From contig JASGVX010000070.1 of the NCBI GenBank assembly GCA_030054735.1, forward strand, positions 1 through 57,473: a stretch of DNA of 57,473 nt, given 5' to 3'. The position numbers and the translations under genes are program-made. Source of the stretch: Methanobacteriota archaeon (lineage in GTDB: Archaea; Halobacteriota; Methanosarcinia; Methanosarcinales; Methanosarcinaceae). This document shows, one piece after another, positions 18,312 to 28,025 of this stretch. The notes below the pieces were generated by a model that was given only the letters and a program-made list of their open reading frames with translations, was not told the DNA's origin and did no database searches. The stretch's first letter is position 1. The number at the start of each line of letters is the position of its first letter.

Positions 18312-21300
18312 ATGAAAATAGTTTCAGTAACGTGGAATTCATACATTCCCACCCTTCTCAGGGCAGCAGAGGAACTTGGTATAGAACTTGAGCCTTACTA
18401 CTCAAAAATCCTGGAAGAAAAACCCGAGGAAGCCGAAAACGTCCTATCTGCGTGTGAGAATGCTGATGCCATCTTCCTGTATCACATAGCTAATCCTTTC
18501 TGGGAAGATTTCTATAAAAGGATTGAACCTTTAAAAACAAGAATACCCATAATATGTGTAGGCAGCAACCCCACAAGTTTTACCCTTTCTTCAGTAAAAC
18601 TCGAGATTGCAGCCACCTGTTTCTCATATATGATCTATGGAGGGGAAGAAAACTTTAGCAACATGCTCCGTTACATCTTAAAAGAGGTTTTCGGGGCTGA
18701 AATCGAAACAAAACCTCCGGAAAAAATACCCTGGGACGGACTCTATCACCCTGATGCTGGAAAAATGTTCTCAGGTATTCAGGACTACCTGGACTGGTAC
18801 GGACCCCTGAAGGACAAAACTGTTGGGCTGCTTATCTCAAGGACTTCCTGGGTAAATAACGAACTTGAGATTGAGAATGCTCTAATAAGTGATTTTGAAA
18901 AACTGGGCTTATCTGTTGTCCCTGTTTTTGCATACTCTTTGAAAGATGAAGAGCTTGGTAGCAGGAGCATGGATGAGGTCATAGAATCCTACTTTATGAA
19001 AGACGGCAGTCCCGTTATAGACTGCCTTGTTAAACTTTCTCCTTTCTTCATTGCCAGCAACAAGGCAACAGAGAGGGATAGCTCATGTGCAGCAAAGGGC
19101 GTAGAGCTGCTGAAAAAACTTGATGTGCCTGTTTTCCAGCCTGTTATTTCGCATTACATGAGTATAGAACAGTGGCAGGAGTCTCAGGGCTTAAGCACCG
19201 AGATCGGCTGGAGTGTAGCTTTGCCTGAGTTTGAAGGTGGAATCGAACCCATAATAATAGGTGCAGGCAAAGTGGAAGAAAATTACATGGGCCGCTTTCC
19301 TATCCAGGAGCGCTGCTCAAAACTTGCATTAAGGGTTTTTAAATGGATTGAACTCAGGAAAAAACCTGTTGACAGGAGAAAAGTTGCCTTTATCCTGCAT
19401 AACAAACCCTGTACAGGGGTTGAAGGTTCAGTAGGGGGTGCTGCCAACCTTGATTCTATTGAAAGTGTGGCAAGAATCCTGAACCGGATGCAGAAGGCTG
19501 GCTATGCCGTCAACCCACCCCTGGACGGCAGAGAACTTATAGAGAGCATTCTGAGCAGAAAAGCAATTTCAGAGTTCAGGTGGACTCCCATCAATGAAAT
19601 CATAAAGAACGGCGGAGCTCTCGCTTTAGTGGAAAAAGAAGAATACGAGATGTTTTTTAACACCCTGAGCCCGGGAGTCAGGCAGAGAGTAACTGAGAGC
19701 TGGGGAAACCCGCCGGGAGAAGAAGTAAACGGCATCCCTGCTGCAATGGTCTATGATAACAAGATCGTAGTGACCGGAGTAGAGTATGGAAATGCTGTGG
19801 TCTGCGTACAGCCAAAGCGCGGATGTGCAGGTGCCAGGTGTGATGGAAAGGTCTGTAAAATCCTGCACGACCCCGATGTCCCCCCAACTCACCAGTACCT
19901 TGCAAGCTACAGGTATCTTGAAAACACGTTTGGAGCCGATGTGCTCGTGCATGTAGGGACACATGGCAACCTTGAGTTCCTGCCCGGAAAAGGTGTCGGG
20001 CTTTCGGAGGACTGCTACCCTGATATAGCAATAGGGACAATCCCACACCTTTACATCTACAATTCCGACAACCCCCCAGAAGGCACGATTGCCAAACGCC
20101 GGAGCCTTGCATGTCTGGTTGACCACATGCAGACAGTCATGACAGCAGGGGGGCTTTATGAAAGCCTTGCAGAACTTGACAGGCTCCTTGGAGAATACGA
20201 ACAGGTAAAACATGATAGAGGCAGAGAACACGCTTTAAAGCACCTTATACTTGATGAGATTGAAAAATCGAACCTTGACTCCGAGATAAAAGCCGGCCAT
20301 GATACTCCTTTTGAAGAAATTATAAGAAAAGCACATGAAGTCCTTGGCAGAATAAGAAACAGCCAGATACACCACGGGATGCATATCTTTGGGCAGGTCC
20401 CTGAAGGCGAGAAAAAAGTCGAGTTCATAAACTCGATTTTAAGGTATGAAGACCATGAAAATAAAGTATCTATACGAAGGCTGATTGCAGACCTTCTGGG
20501 GCTTGACCTTGATGAACTGATCTCAGACCAGAGTTTGATTTCAGAAAATGGGAAGTCAAATGGGCAGAGGCTTGAGGAAATTGATTCTCTTTCAAAAGAC
20601 TTCATAAGGACATTTATAAATAATCCGGAAAAAGAGCCGTCCTGGATAATAAAAGAGATGTTCGCAGCGCAAGATATAAACCCTGCATTTTCTCAGGACG
20701 CTGCTGCAATCTGTGAAAGAATTCTTGACCTTGAGTCCAGAATTGATGCCTCTCTGGAGATTGAAGCCCTTCTGCACGGCTTTGAAGGGAAATACATCCC
20801 TGCCGGCCCGTCTGGACTTATCATGCGCGGAAGAGATGATGTACTCCCGACAGGCAGGAACTTTTATTCACTTGACCCCAGAAGAGTCCCGACAAAAGCT
20901 GCGTGGAGGGTAGGGCAGCAGCTCTCAGGGGTGTTGATTGACAAGCACCTCAGGGAAGAGAACCGTTACCCGGAGAATGTGGGCTTTTACTGGATGGCAA
21001 ACGATGTTATGTGGGCCGACGGAGAGGGCATGGCACAGATAATGAGCCTGCTCGGGGTCGAACCGGTCTGGCTCAACAACGGGCAACTTAAAGGGTTCTC
21101 TGTAATTCCCTTAAAAGAGTTAGGCAGGCCCAGGATTGATGTTACTGTAAGGGTCTCAGGGATCCTCAGGGACAATTTCCCTAACTGCATGGAGGTCATA
21201 GACGAGGCAATCCAGGCTGTAGCTTCTCTTGACGAGCCCGAGGATATGAACTACCCAAGAAAACACAGCCTCAGGATGCTTGAAGAAGGGGCGGATTCGA

Positions 21301-22130
21301 GAGAATCTACGCTGAGGATCTTTTCAAGCAAACCCGGTACCTATTCTGCAGGGGTACAGCTTGCAGTTTATGCAAGTGCCTGGAAAGACGAAAAGGACCT
21401 TGCAGATATTTTCCTTTACTGGAATGGTTATGCATACGGAAAAGACGTAAAAGGAATAGCTGCTCATACCCAGCTTGCATCAAGCCTTAAGACTGTTGAC
21501 GCAACCTTTAACAAAGTGGTCAGTGACGAGTATGACCTCCTGGGCTGCTGCTGTTATTTTGGGAATCATGGAGGGCTTACGGCTGCCGCAAAACAGGCTT
21601 CTGGAAAAGATGTAAGGGTTTATTTCGGGGACACGAGAGAACCACAGCACGTTGAAGTCCGGGACATGGCAGATGAAATGCGTAGAGTGGTAAGAACCAG
21701 GCTCTTAAACCCAAAATGGATTGAAGGCATGAAACAGCACGGGTATAAGGGCGCACAGGACATTTCTAAAAGGGTTGGAAGGGTCTACGGCTGGGAAGCT
21801 GCTACGCAGGAGGTGGACGACTGGATCTTTGATGATATCACAAAGACATTCGTGCTCGATGAAGAAATGCGCCGCTTCTTTGAAGAAAACAACCCATACG
21901 CCCTTGAGGAAATGGCACGCCGACTCCTTGAAGCGCAGTCAAGGGGGCTCTGGGACCCGGACCCTGAACTTCTGGAAAAGCTGAAAAACTCCTACCTTGA
22001 AATCGAGAGCTGGATGGAGGAACTGGCAGGAGAAGGAGAGTTTCAGGGCGGTGGTGTGGAAATCATGAGCTTTGAAGATGTTCCTGAATGGGATAAGAAG
22101 ATGCAGGAAATCCGAAAAATCTTCAAATAA
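18312..22130 (+). CDS. cobN: CobN-like cobaltochelatase large subunit, paralogue 2
   Basis: This is the second CobN/BchH family protein, 1272 residues, with the same layout as paralogue 1. It carries 'VHVGTHGNLEFLPGK', 'GCAGARCDGKVCKILHDPD' and 'HLYIYNSDNPPEGTIAKRR', so neither copy looks decayed. The ribosome site is GAGGGGGAAAG. It lies between the propeller lipoprotein (10 bp upstream) and the S-component fusion (12 bp downstream), all in one operon. The pairing with ECF genes, rather than with Dpp genes as for paralogue 1, suggests that the two CobN proteins serve different substrates or supply routes. Confidence 0.92.
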   Translation: MKIVSVTWNSYIPTLLRAAEELGIELEPYYSKILEEKPEEAENVLSACENADAIFLYHIANPFWEDFYKRIEPLKTRIPIICVGSNPTSFTLSSVKLEIAATCFSYMIYGGEENFSNMLRYILKEVFGAEIETKPPEKIPWDGLYHPDAGKMFSGIQDYLDWYGPLKDKTVGLLISRTSWVNNELEIENALISDFEKLGLSVVPVFAYSLKDEELGSRSMDEVIESYFMKDGSPVIDCLVKLSPFFIASNKATERDSSCAAKGVELLKKLDVPVFQPVISHYMSIEQWQESQGLSTEIGWSVALPEFEGGIEPIIIGAGKVEENYMGRFPIQERCSKLALRVFKWIELRKKPVDRRKVAFILHNKPCTGVEGSVGGAANLDSIESVARILNRMQKAGYAVNPPLDGRELIESILSRKAISEFRWTPINEIIKNGGALALVEKEEYEMFFNTLSPGVRQRVTESWGNPPGEEVNGIPAAMVYDNKIVVTGVEYGNAVVCVQPKRGCAGARCDGKVCKILHDPDVPPTHQYLASYRYLENTFGADVLVHVGTHGNLEFLPGKGVGLSEDCYPDIAIGTIPHLYIYNSDNPPEGTIAKRRSLACLVDHMQTVMTAGGLYESLAELDRLLGEYEQVKHDRGREHALKHLILDEIEKSNLDSEIKAGHDTPFEEIIRKAHEVLGRIRNSQIHHGMHIFGQVPEGEKKVEFINSILRYEDHENKVSIRRLIADLLGLDLDELISDQSLISENGKSNGQRLEEIDSLSKDFIRTFINNPEKEPSWIIKEMFAAQDINPAFSQDAAAICERILDLESRIDASLEIEALLHGFEGKYIPAGPSGLIMRGRDDVLPTGRNFYSLDPRRVPTKAAWRVGQQLSGVLIDKHLREENRYPENVGFYWMANDVMWADGEGMAQIMSLLGVEPVWLNNGQLKGFSVIPLKELGRPRIDVTVRVSGILRDNFPNCMEVIDEAIQAVASLDEPEDMNYPRKHSLRMLEEGADSRESTLRIFSSKPGTYSAGVQLAVYASAWKDEKDLADIFLYWNGYAYGKDVKGIAAHTQLASSLKTVDATFNKVVSDEYDLLGCCCYFGNHGGLTAAAKQASGKDVRVYFGDTREPQHVEVRDMADEMRRVVRTRLLNPKWIEGMKQHGYKGAQDISKRVGRVYGWEAATQEVDDWIFDDITKTFVLDEEMRRFFEENNPYALEEMARRLLEAQSRGLWDPDPELLEKLKNSYLEIESWMEELAGEGEFQGGGVEIMSFEDVPEWDKKMQEIRKIFK

Positions 22131-22142
22131 AAAGGTTGAGGA

Positions 22143-23717
22143 ATGAAAAACATAGCCCTTCTCTTCCTTGTACTGGTGCTTGCATTAGAGCCTGCTGCAG
22201 CCCAGGCACAGGAGGACTTTGAACCTGAAGAGATGACCGCATTCATAATTCAGGCCCCTCACGGCGTGGTTGAAAACGGCCTTGCAGCAGGAGATAGCAA
22301 CCTTTCAGCATATGTTTTTTTTGAGACCTACCACAACGGAAACATGAATGTGACAATGGAAATTGATGTGCCTGAAGGTTTTGTACTTCAGGATACCTCT
22401 CTACATTCATTTTCACTTCAGACAGAGTATGAGGACTGGTACAGGCTCATAGATATATATATTCCCGAGGAAACGCCTCCCGGTGCCTACAACATAAGCG
22501 CAAGCGCAATTGTTGATGTTAACGGGAGCAAGCATAGCATTGTACGCAAAGCCCAGATCAGGGTTGCTTCAAAAGAAGAAATTGCAAATGAGATCTCAGT
22601 TTCCGGACTGGTAATACCGTCAGACGAGGACGGATATGGAGACCCGAGGCGTCCTTCCAATACACTGGTTATCCGGGAAACATCTCCTGCCCTCAAAAAG
22701 CTGCTGAAAGCTACAGAGCTCCAGATAGACAGGGAGGAACTAATTTCGACTTACATAGGAGTGGAAGTTTCCAATAAAGGAAAAAGTACGGTCTCTGTTA
22801 TAGTCACCTATGATATTCTTGATATCAAAACAGGAGAAACTGTTAAAGCCTACAAGCCCGACCTGATGGGAATGAGCGCAGATGCATTCTGCAACGCCGC
22901 ATTAAAACTTCCTCCGGGGTCAAGTTCTCTGGCAAGCATCCCTCTTTATATATCTGATAATGCGATGGGAGGAGACTACCTGCTGAGAGTTAATGTAAAA
23001 CTCACGGGGAGCGACTGGACTGCAGTAAAACATGACCAAAAAATAACTTCAATTTCGAGGAAATGGGGACCTATAACGATTACATTTGTATCCATATTGA
23101 TTGGATTAGCTGCAGTCAGCCTCTTTTTCTCAAGGTCAAAAGAGATAATGGACAGGTTTAAGACCCGCAACCTTGTGCTGATTTCCCTTTTCGGCACTGT
23201 TTCTTTTGCTGCCATAAACCTGCCAATGACAATCCTGTGGGAGCTGTCCCATGCGATATTCGGGCCTTTCAGTTTCCTGTTTACCGGACTCTTTCATGAG
23301 ATACTCCTTTACATGCTCATTGCCTCTCTTGTTGTCCTGATCCCAAAACCAGGAGTTGTTAGCCTTTTTATGCTGGTCAGGTTCCTTCTCGGAGGCTTTA
23401 TAACCGGGAGCTTCACCCCCATTACTTTTATAACATTATCATTGAACGCGGTAATTCTGGAGCTTATGATGTATACTGCAGGCATAAGCGGTAAAAATCC
23501 GGACCCTGAAAACAGGTTCAGGATGGGATTTGTCTGCGGAATTGCGGAGATGGTCAGCGGGTATGCAGGCTTCAGCGTCTGGATGGTGCTCTACAGGCTG
23601 TTTTACAGCGAATGGTACATAATTGCGAATATCCTGATCAGCGGGTTCCTTTACACTTTCATAGGGGCATGGTTTGGAATAAGCCTGGGAAACAGGCTGA
23701 AAAAGGTTGCTGAATAA
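22143..23717 (+). CDS. ECF transporter S-component-like protein fused to an extracytoplasmic domain
   Basis: This 524-residue protein has an N-terminal signal peptide (about 1-21, cut near AAAQAQ) and an extracytoplasmic beta-rich region of about 290 residues with segments such as 'IPEETPPGAYNISASAIVD'. A first membrane helix follows at about 305-325 and a short basic cytoplasmic link (RSKEIMDRFKTRN). After that come about six hydrophobic segments (about 340-515) resembling a substrate-binding S component ('ISLFGTVSFAAINLPMTI', 'FITGSFTPITFITLSLNAVI'). It is followed 54 bp later by EcfA and then EcfT, which supports the S-component reading. S components are normally under 250 residues, so the fusion is unusual. 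Alternative: an unrelated polytopic sensor. Confidence 0.7.
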   Translation: MKNIALLFLVLVLALEPAAAQAQEDFEPEEMTAFIIQAPHGVVENGLAAGDSNLSAYVFFETYHNGNMNVTMEIDVPEGFVLQDTSLHSFSLQTEYEDWYRLIDIYIPEETPPGAYNISASAIVDVNGSKHSIVRKAQIRVASKEEIANEISVSGLVIPSDEDGYGDPRRPSNTLVIRETSPALKKLLKATELQIDREELISTYIGVEVSNKGKSTVSVIVTYDILDIKTGETVKAYKPDLMGMSADAFCNAALKLPPGSSSLASIPLYISDNAMGGDYLLRVNVKLTGSDWTAVKHDQKITSISRKWGPITITFVSILIGLAAVSLFFSRSKEIMDRFKTRNLVLISLFGTVSFAAINLPMTILWELSHAIFGPFSFLFTGLFHEILLYMLIASLVVLIPKPGVVSLFMLVRFLLGGFITGSFTPITFITLSLNAVILELMMYTAGISGKNPDPENRFRMGFVCGIAEMVSGYAGFSVWMVLYRLFYSEWYIIANILISGFLYTFIGAWFGISLGNRLKKVAE

Positions 23718-23771
23718 AAGCGGTAGAATAAAAGCAGCAAAATCAGGGTGCTAGAGTGAGAGGACGGTACT

Positions 23772-25517
23772 ATGAGGAAGAATAAAGGCGGCACAATAAT
23801 AGAGATCAAAGACCTGTGGTATACCTACCCTGGGAGATCGGAACCTACCTTGAAAGGGATCAACCTGAAAATAGAAGAAGGGGAATTTGTCCTCCTGACA
23901 GGGCCTACAGGCTGCGGGAAGAGCACTTTACTGAAAACCCTCAACGGTATAATTCCCCATGAATCCGGAGGAATGTTTTCAGGCAGCATAAAGATTGCCG
24001 GGACAGAGACAGGAGATTCAAACCAGATGGAGCTTTCAAGGAAAGTCGGACTTGTATTCCAGAACCCCGACGACCAGATATTTTCTACAATTGTTGAGGA
24101 CGAAGTAGCTTTTGGGCCTGAAAACCTCTGCTTTGAGAGGGAAGAGATTGATAAAAAAGTAGGAGATGCTCTTCAGATGGTCGGGCTGCCAGGACAGAGG
24201 CTGGACTCCACAAATTCACTTTCCGGGGGACAGAAACAGAGGATCTGCATTGCAAGTATGCTTGCGATGCTGCCTGAAATTCTTGCCATGGACGAGCCAG
24301 TAAGCCAGATGGACCCTGCAGGCACCAGGGATATCCTGAAAACTGTGAGTGAACTTAACAGGAAACAGAATATAAGCATTTTTCTGGTTGAACACAGGCT
24401 GCATGAACTTGCACCCTTTGCAGACAGAATTGTCATAATGGAGAGTGGTAAAATAATCCTGGACCAGCCTGCCTCAAAAGCTTTTGACCACCTTGAGGTA
24501 TTTCACAGGCTGGGACTTCGGGTCCCCGAGACCGTTGAACTCTGCCATACTCTTGGGATAAAGGCAAGCCCTTTCAGTGCGGAAGAAACGATTCCCTTGC
24601 TGAAGACCGGAAATTTTAAAGAAAAAGCGAAGACCTATTTAACGCGCTCTATCCCGGAAGAAAAAGCCAGCTCCATGAGCTGTTCTAATTCCATGAGTTG
24701 TCCTGTAGAAAATAATGAAGCTTTGATCTCTATCAGGGACCTGTGGTCTGGCTATGATAAAAGTCTGATGGTCCTTAAAGGAATAAACCTGGAAATCCAT
24801 AGAGGTGAAAGGGTAGCGGTCATGGGTACAAATGGCTCAGGCAAGTCAACTCTGCTTCTTAACCTTGCAGCCATGCTCAAGCCTTACAAAGGGAGTGTAA
24901 AGGTCTTTGGGGAGGATACAAAGCAAAAAACCCCATACTCTTTTGCAGGCAGAATAGGGGTTGTGTTCCAGAACCCTGACCTTATGCTCTTCTGCGATAC
25001 AGCTGAGGAGGAGATAAGGTTCGGACCTCTTCAGTTAAGGTATACAGATATCGAAGAAAGGACAAGAACCTCACTTGAAGCAATGTCAATTCTAGACCTC
25101 AGGCATGACCTCCCCCAGTCCCTCAGTAGAGGGCAGAGGTTAAGGACAGCTGTCGCATCAGTGCTTTCTATTGACCCTGAGCTTATCCTCCTTGATGAAC
25201 CCACAACAGGACAGGACAGGGTGAATATAGAACAGATGATGGACTATTTCAAAAACAAAGGTTCTACGCTTGTGTTCTGTACCCATGATATTGAGATTGC
25301 GATGCTGTATGCTACCCGAATTCTTGTGATGAGTGAGGGCCAGATCATAGCAGATGGAAAAGGACGAGACGTCATAAAGAATATAGATATCCTCAGAAAG
25401 GCGTCCCTTACCCAGCCTCCCATTGTTGAAATTGCTAATTATCTCGGAATTGATGCCTTTTCAATCACAGAACTTGTCGAAGTGCTTACCTGTAGAAACC
25501 CTGATGTGATAATATGA
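23772..25517 (+). CDS. ECF transporter ATPase with two ABC domains (EcfA-EcfA fusion)
   Basis: This 581-residue cytoplasmic ATPase has two ABC halves in one chain. The first (about 10-250) has Walker A GPTGCGKST, signature LSGGQKQRICIA and Walker B ILAMDEPVSQMD. The second (about 320-560) has GTNGSGKST, a signature changed to LSRGQRLRTAVA, and LILLDEPTTGQD. A Ser/Cys/Met-rich linker joins them. ECF importers normally use two separate or paired ATPases, so this chain can supply both. The start follows GAGGACGGTACT. The stop overlaps EcfT by 4 bp (ATGA). Confidence 0.92.
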   Translation: MRKNKGGTIIEIKDLWYTYPGRSEPTLKGINLKIEEGEFVLLTGPTGCGKSTLLKTLNGIIPHESGGMFSGSIKIAGTETGDSNQMELSRKVGLVFQNPDDQIFSTIVEDEVAFGPENLCFEREEIDKKVGDALQMVGLPGQRLDSTNSLSGGQKQRICIASMLAMLPEILAMDEPVSQMDPAGTRDILKTVSELNRKQNISIFLVEHRLHELAPFADRIVIMESGKIILDQPASKAFDHLEVFHRLGLRVPETVELCHTLGIKASPFSAEETIPLLKTGNFKEKAKTYLTRSIPEEKASSMSCSNSMSCPVENNEALISIRDLWSGYDKSLMVLKGINLEIHRGERVAVMGTNGSGKSTLLLNLAAMLKPYKGSVKVFGEDTKQKTPYSFAGRIGVVFQNPDLMLFCDTAEEEIRFGPLQLRYTDIEERTRTSLEAMSILDLRHDLPQSLSRGQRLRTAVASVLSIDPELILLDEPTTGQDRVNIEQMMDYFKNKGSTLVFCTHDIEIAMLYATRILVMSEGQIIADGKGRDVIKNIDILRKASLTQPPIVEIANYLGIDAFSITELVEVLTCRNPDVII

Positions 25518-26407
25518 TAGGGGCCAGAACAATTGCAGAAGCAACAATTAGAGACACGATAATTCACAGGATAGACCCCAGGGCAAAGATCCTGATTTTG
25601 ATCTCGACTGTTTTTGTAGCAGTAGCCCTGGACAATCCCAGGACTATGTTTTTGTTGTTTTTGATAGTACTTTCTGGATTTGCGCTTGCAAAGATGCCCG
25701 CAATAAAACTCAAAACCCTTGCAATTTTGCTCATACTTTTGATATGGGGAACGATTTATTCTCAGGCCCTATTTTATTCCCAGCTCCCGAGGACTGTGAT
25801 TTTTACCATAATCAGTCCTGATTTTCCGGTCCTGGGCTGGCTGACAAACGGAGGGCTCTTCGTATATGAAGAAGGGCTCAGGCACGGCGCAATACAGGGT
25901 TTGAGGTCTGCTTCAATCCTGTCCCTTGGCCTTTTGATGTGCTGGACCACCGATTCAAGGGATATGTTAAACGGCCTTGTAGGGCTCAGGGTCCCTTACA
26001 GCGTGGCTTTTATGGTGGTTACGGCAGTCAGGTTTCTTCCGATAATAATCACTGAAGTAACTACCGTAATAACAGTCCAGAGGCTCAGGGGTTTTAATCC
26101 GAAAAAATTTGGGTCAGGGATCATAAGGACAACACTTAATATACTGACCCCGACCCTGTCAAACTGTGTAAGGAGAACCGGAACCCTTGCAGTTTCGGTC
26201 CAGAGCCGGGCTTTCCGGGCAAATACGGAAAGGACATACCTCAAAAAATTGAAATTTTCGGAATTTGATAAAGCAGTGCTTACAATCTGTATTTTTGCTG
26301 CCGTAAGTATTGTGGTTATAAAGCTTCTTTACAACATGTACACAAGTGGAATTTATTATACTTCAGGCTTAAGACCTGTTTATGCAATCGCCAGGGGATA
26401 CCTGTGA
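25514..26407 (+). CDS. ECF transporter transmembrane protein EcfT (CbiQ-like)
   Basis: This 297-residue membrane protein couples EcfA ATP hydrolysis to the S component. It has the family N terminus 'HRIDPRAKILILISTVFVA' (about 18-36), several membrane helices, and the cytoplasmic coupling segment 'RRTGTLAVSVQSRAFRAN' (about 219-236), the position of the Ala-Arg-Gly/Ser motifs that touch the ATPases. It overlaps EcfA by 4 bp and the next ATPase by 4 bp (GTGA), so the whole module is translationally coupled. Confidence 0.9.
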   Translation: MIGARTIAEATIRDTIIHRIDPRAKILILISTVFVAVALDNPRTMFLLFLIVLSGFALAKMPAIKLKTLAILLILLIWGTIYSQALFYSQLPRTVIFTIISPDFPVLGWLTNGGLFVYEEGLRHGAIQGLRSASILSLGLLMCWTTDSRDMLNGLVGLRVPYSVAFMVVTAVRFLPIIITEVTTVITVQRLRGFNPKKFGSGIIRTTLNILTPTLSNCVRRTGTLAVSVQSRAFRANTERTYLKKLKFSEFDKAVLTICIFAAVSIVVIKLLYNMYTSGIYYTSGLRPVYAIARGYL

Positions 26408-27171
26408 TAGAAATTAGAAAATTGTCCAGATCCTTCGGGAACATTCTTGCTGTTGATAAGCTCGACCTTGATGTGGGAAACGAGATCTTTGGGCTTCTGG
26501 GCCCTAACGGGGCAGGCAAAAGTACGACAGTTATGATGCTTACGACTCTGCTGAGACCGAGTGGCGGCAGTGCGAAAGTCTGCGGATATGATATCGTAAA
26601 GGACTCAAAAAAGGTAAGGTCGAAGATAAGCTATGTCCCCCAGGACATGGCAGTTGACCGGAAGCTGACAGGCAGGGAAAACGTGATGCTTTATGCAAAA
26701 CTCTACGGGATTCCGAACAGGAACTCAAAAGTTGATGAGGTAATTGAAATGATGGGGCTTTCGGACCGTGCAGGCGACCTTGTAATTACATACTCGGGAG
26801 GAATGAGGCGGCGCCTTGAACTTGCCCAGGCGCTCGTACACGAGCCTGAAGTCCTTTTTCTGGACGAGCCTACCCTTGGCCTTGACGTAAGCGGCAGAAA
26901 GAAGATCTGGGAGCATATAAGGATGCTGAAGGCTGAAGGGATGACTATTTTCATGACCACGCATTACCTTGAGGAGGCAGAAAAGTACTGCAACAGAGTT
27001 GCCATTATTGATAAAGGGAGAGTCGCAGCTGTCGGCACCCCTGAGAACCTTGTAAGCTCAAAAGGAGAAAATGCCTCCCTTAACGATGTTTTCCTTGAAA
27101 AAGTCAAAACCCCTGAAGAGCAGGCAGGATTTAATACAACCCAGTTCAGAAACCTTCTGAGGCGGAGATAA
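26404..27171 (+). CDS. ABC exporter ATPase (DrrA type), second pair
   Basis: This 255-residue ATPase of an ABC-2 exporter starts at GTG 26404 within the end of EcfT. Motifs are GPNGAGKST, YSGGMRRRLELAQA, LFLDEPTLGLD and TTHYLEEAEKYC. The C-terminal tail is shorter than usual (ends ...LNDVFLEKVKTPEEQ...), but keeps the 'LNDVFL' block. It overlaps the permease start by 1 bp (TAATG). The pair mirrors the one next to CobN1, so each CobN gene is in cis with one DrrAB-type pair. Confidence 0.9.
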   Translation: MIEIRKLSRSFGNILAVDKLDLDVGNEIFGLLGPNGAGKSTTVMMLTTLLRPSGGSAKVCGYDIVKDSKKVRSKISYVPQDMAVDRKLTGRENVMLYAKLYGIPNRNSKVDEVIEMMGLSDRAGDLVITYSGGMRRRLELAQALVHEPEVLFLDEPTLGLDVSGRKKIWEHIRMLKAEGMTIFMTTHYLEEAEKYCNRVAIIDKGRVAAVGTPENLVSSKGENASLNDVFLEKVKTPEEQAGFNTTQFRNLLRRR

Positions 27172-27896
27172 TGAAAACAGTATTCTATTATTTTGAAAGG
27201 GACCTTGTAAAATGGCTCAGGGGCAGAGTAACTGTTATTTCCTCCCTTGTTATGCCTGCAGCCTGGCTGGTATTTGTCGGGCTCGCCCTTCCCACAAAGT
27301 TCACTGATAATTATCTTCAATTTATCACCCCAGGCATCCTTGTAATGACAACCCTCTTTTCCTCCCTCCAGGGGGGATCACTTATGATTTTTGATAAAAT
27401 ACTGGGTTTTCTGAATAAGTTCCTGGCCATGCCTTCCCCACGCGAAAGCATGCTCTACGGAAAAATCCTTTTTATAAGCGTAAGGGGCCTATTGCAGGCA
27501 ACTGTAATCCTTCTGATAGCCACGCTTCTTGGAGTAAGGATATTGAACCCAATAAATATAGCTCTGATATACTTTACACTCTTCCTCTTTTCGGTATTTT
27601 TCTCTTCCCTTTCAACCATGATAGGTCTGTACCTGAGTGACCACGACAGCTATGCAGCAGTGAACAGTATGATCAGCATGCCTTTGTTTTTCACGAGCAG
27701 CGCACTTATGCCTTATGATGTTATGCCCACCTGGTTGAAAACGCTAGCAAAACTCAATCCGGTAAGCTATGCAATAGACAGTATAAGATTGTTGTTTGAA
27801 GGGACAATACCAGTGCACGGAATCCTTGGACTTGCAGTAGGAGCCAGTATCATGGTCCTTCTCGGAACATATCAGTTCCGAAAGGCAGTTGTGTAA
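27171..27896 (+). CDS. ABC-2 type exporter permease (DrrB type), second pair
   Basis: This 241-residue polytopic membrane protein of the ABC-2 family is the partner of the ATPase just upstream. It ends the right operon. Family features include an N-terminal cytoplasmic helix before the first membrane segment ('FERDLVKWLRGRVTVISSL'), and the late block 'TLAKLNPVSYAIDSIRLLF' (about 195-213). The substrate is unknown. The gene converges on the PhoU-type regulator, with about 130 bp between the stops. Confidence 0.87.
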   Translation: MKTVFYYFERDLVKWLRGRVTVISSLVMPAAWLVFVGLALPTKFTDNYLQFITPGILVMTTLFSSLQGGSLMIFDKILGFLNKFLAMPSPRESMLYGKILFISVRGLLQATVILLIATLLGVRILNPINIALIYFTLFLFSVFFSSLSTMIGLYLSDHDSYAAVNSMISMPLFFTSSALMPYDVMPTWLKTLAKLNPVSYAIDSIRLLFEGTIPVHGILGLAVGASIMVLLGTYQFRKAVV

Positions 27897-28025
27897 AAAA
27901 GAATGTCAGGAAAAAAGCACTTCACCTGACCCGATAAATACTTTTTCTGATTCCGGAAAAAGGTCTCCACCCAAATTTGTTAAGTGCCCAAGGCAACTGT
28001 CCAGAGTACTCTCGAAGCGGATGAA

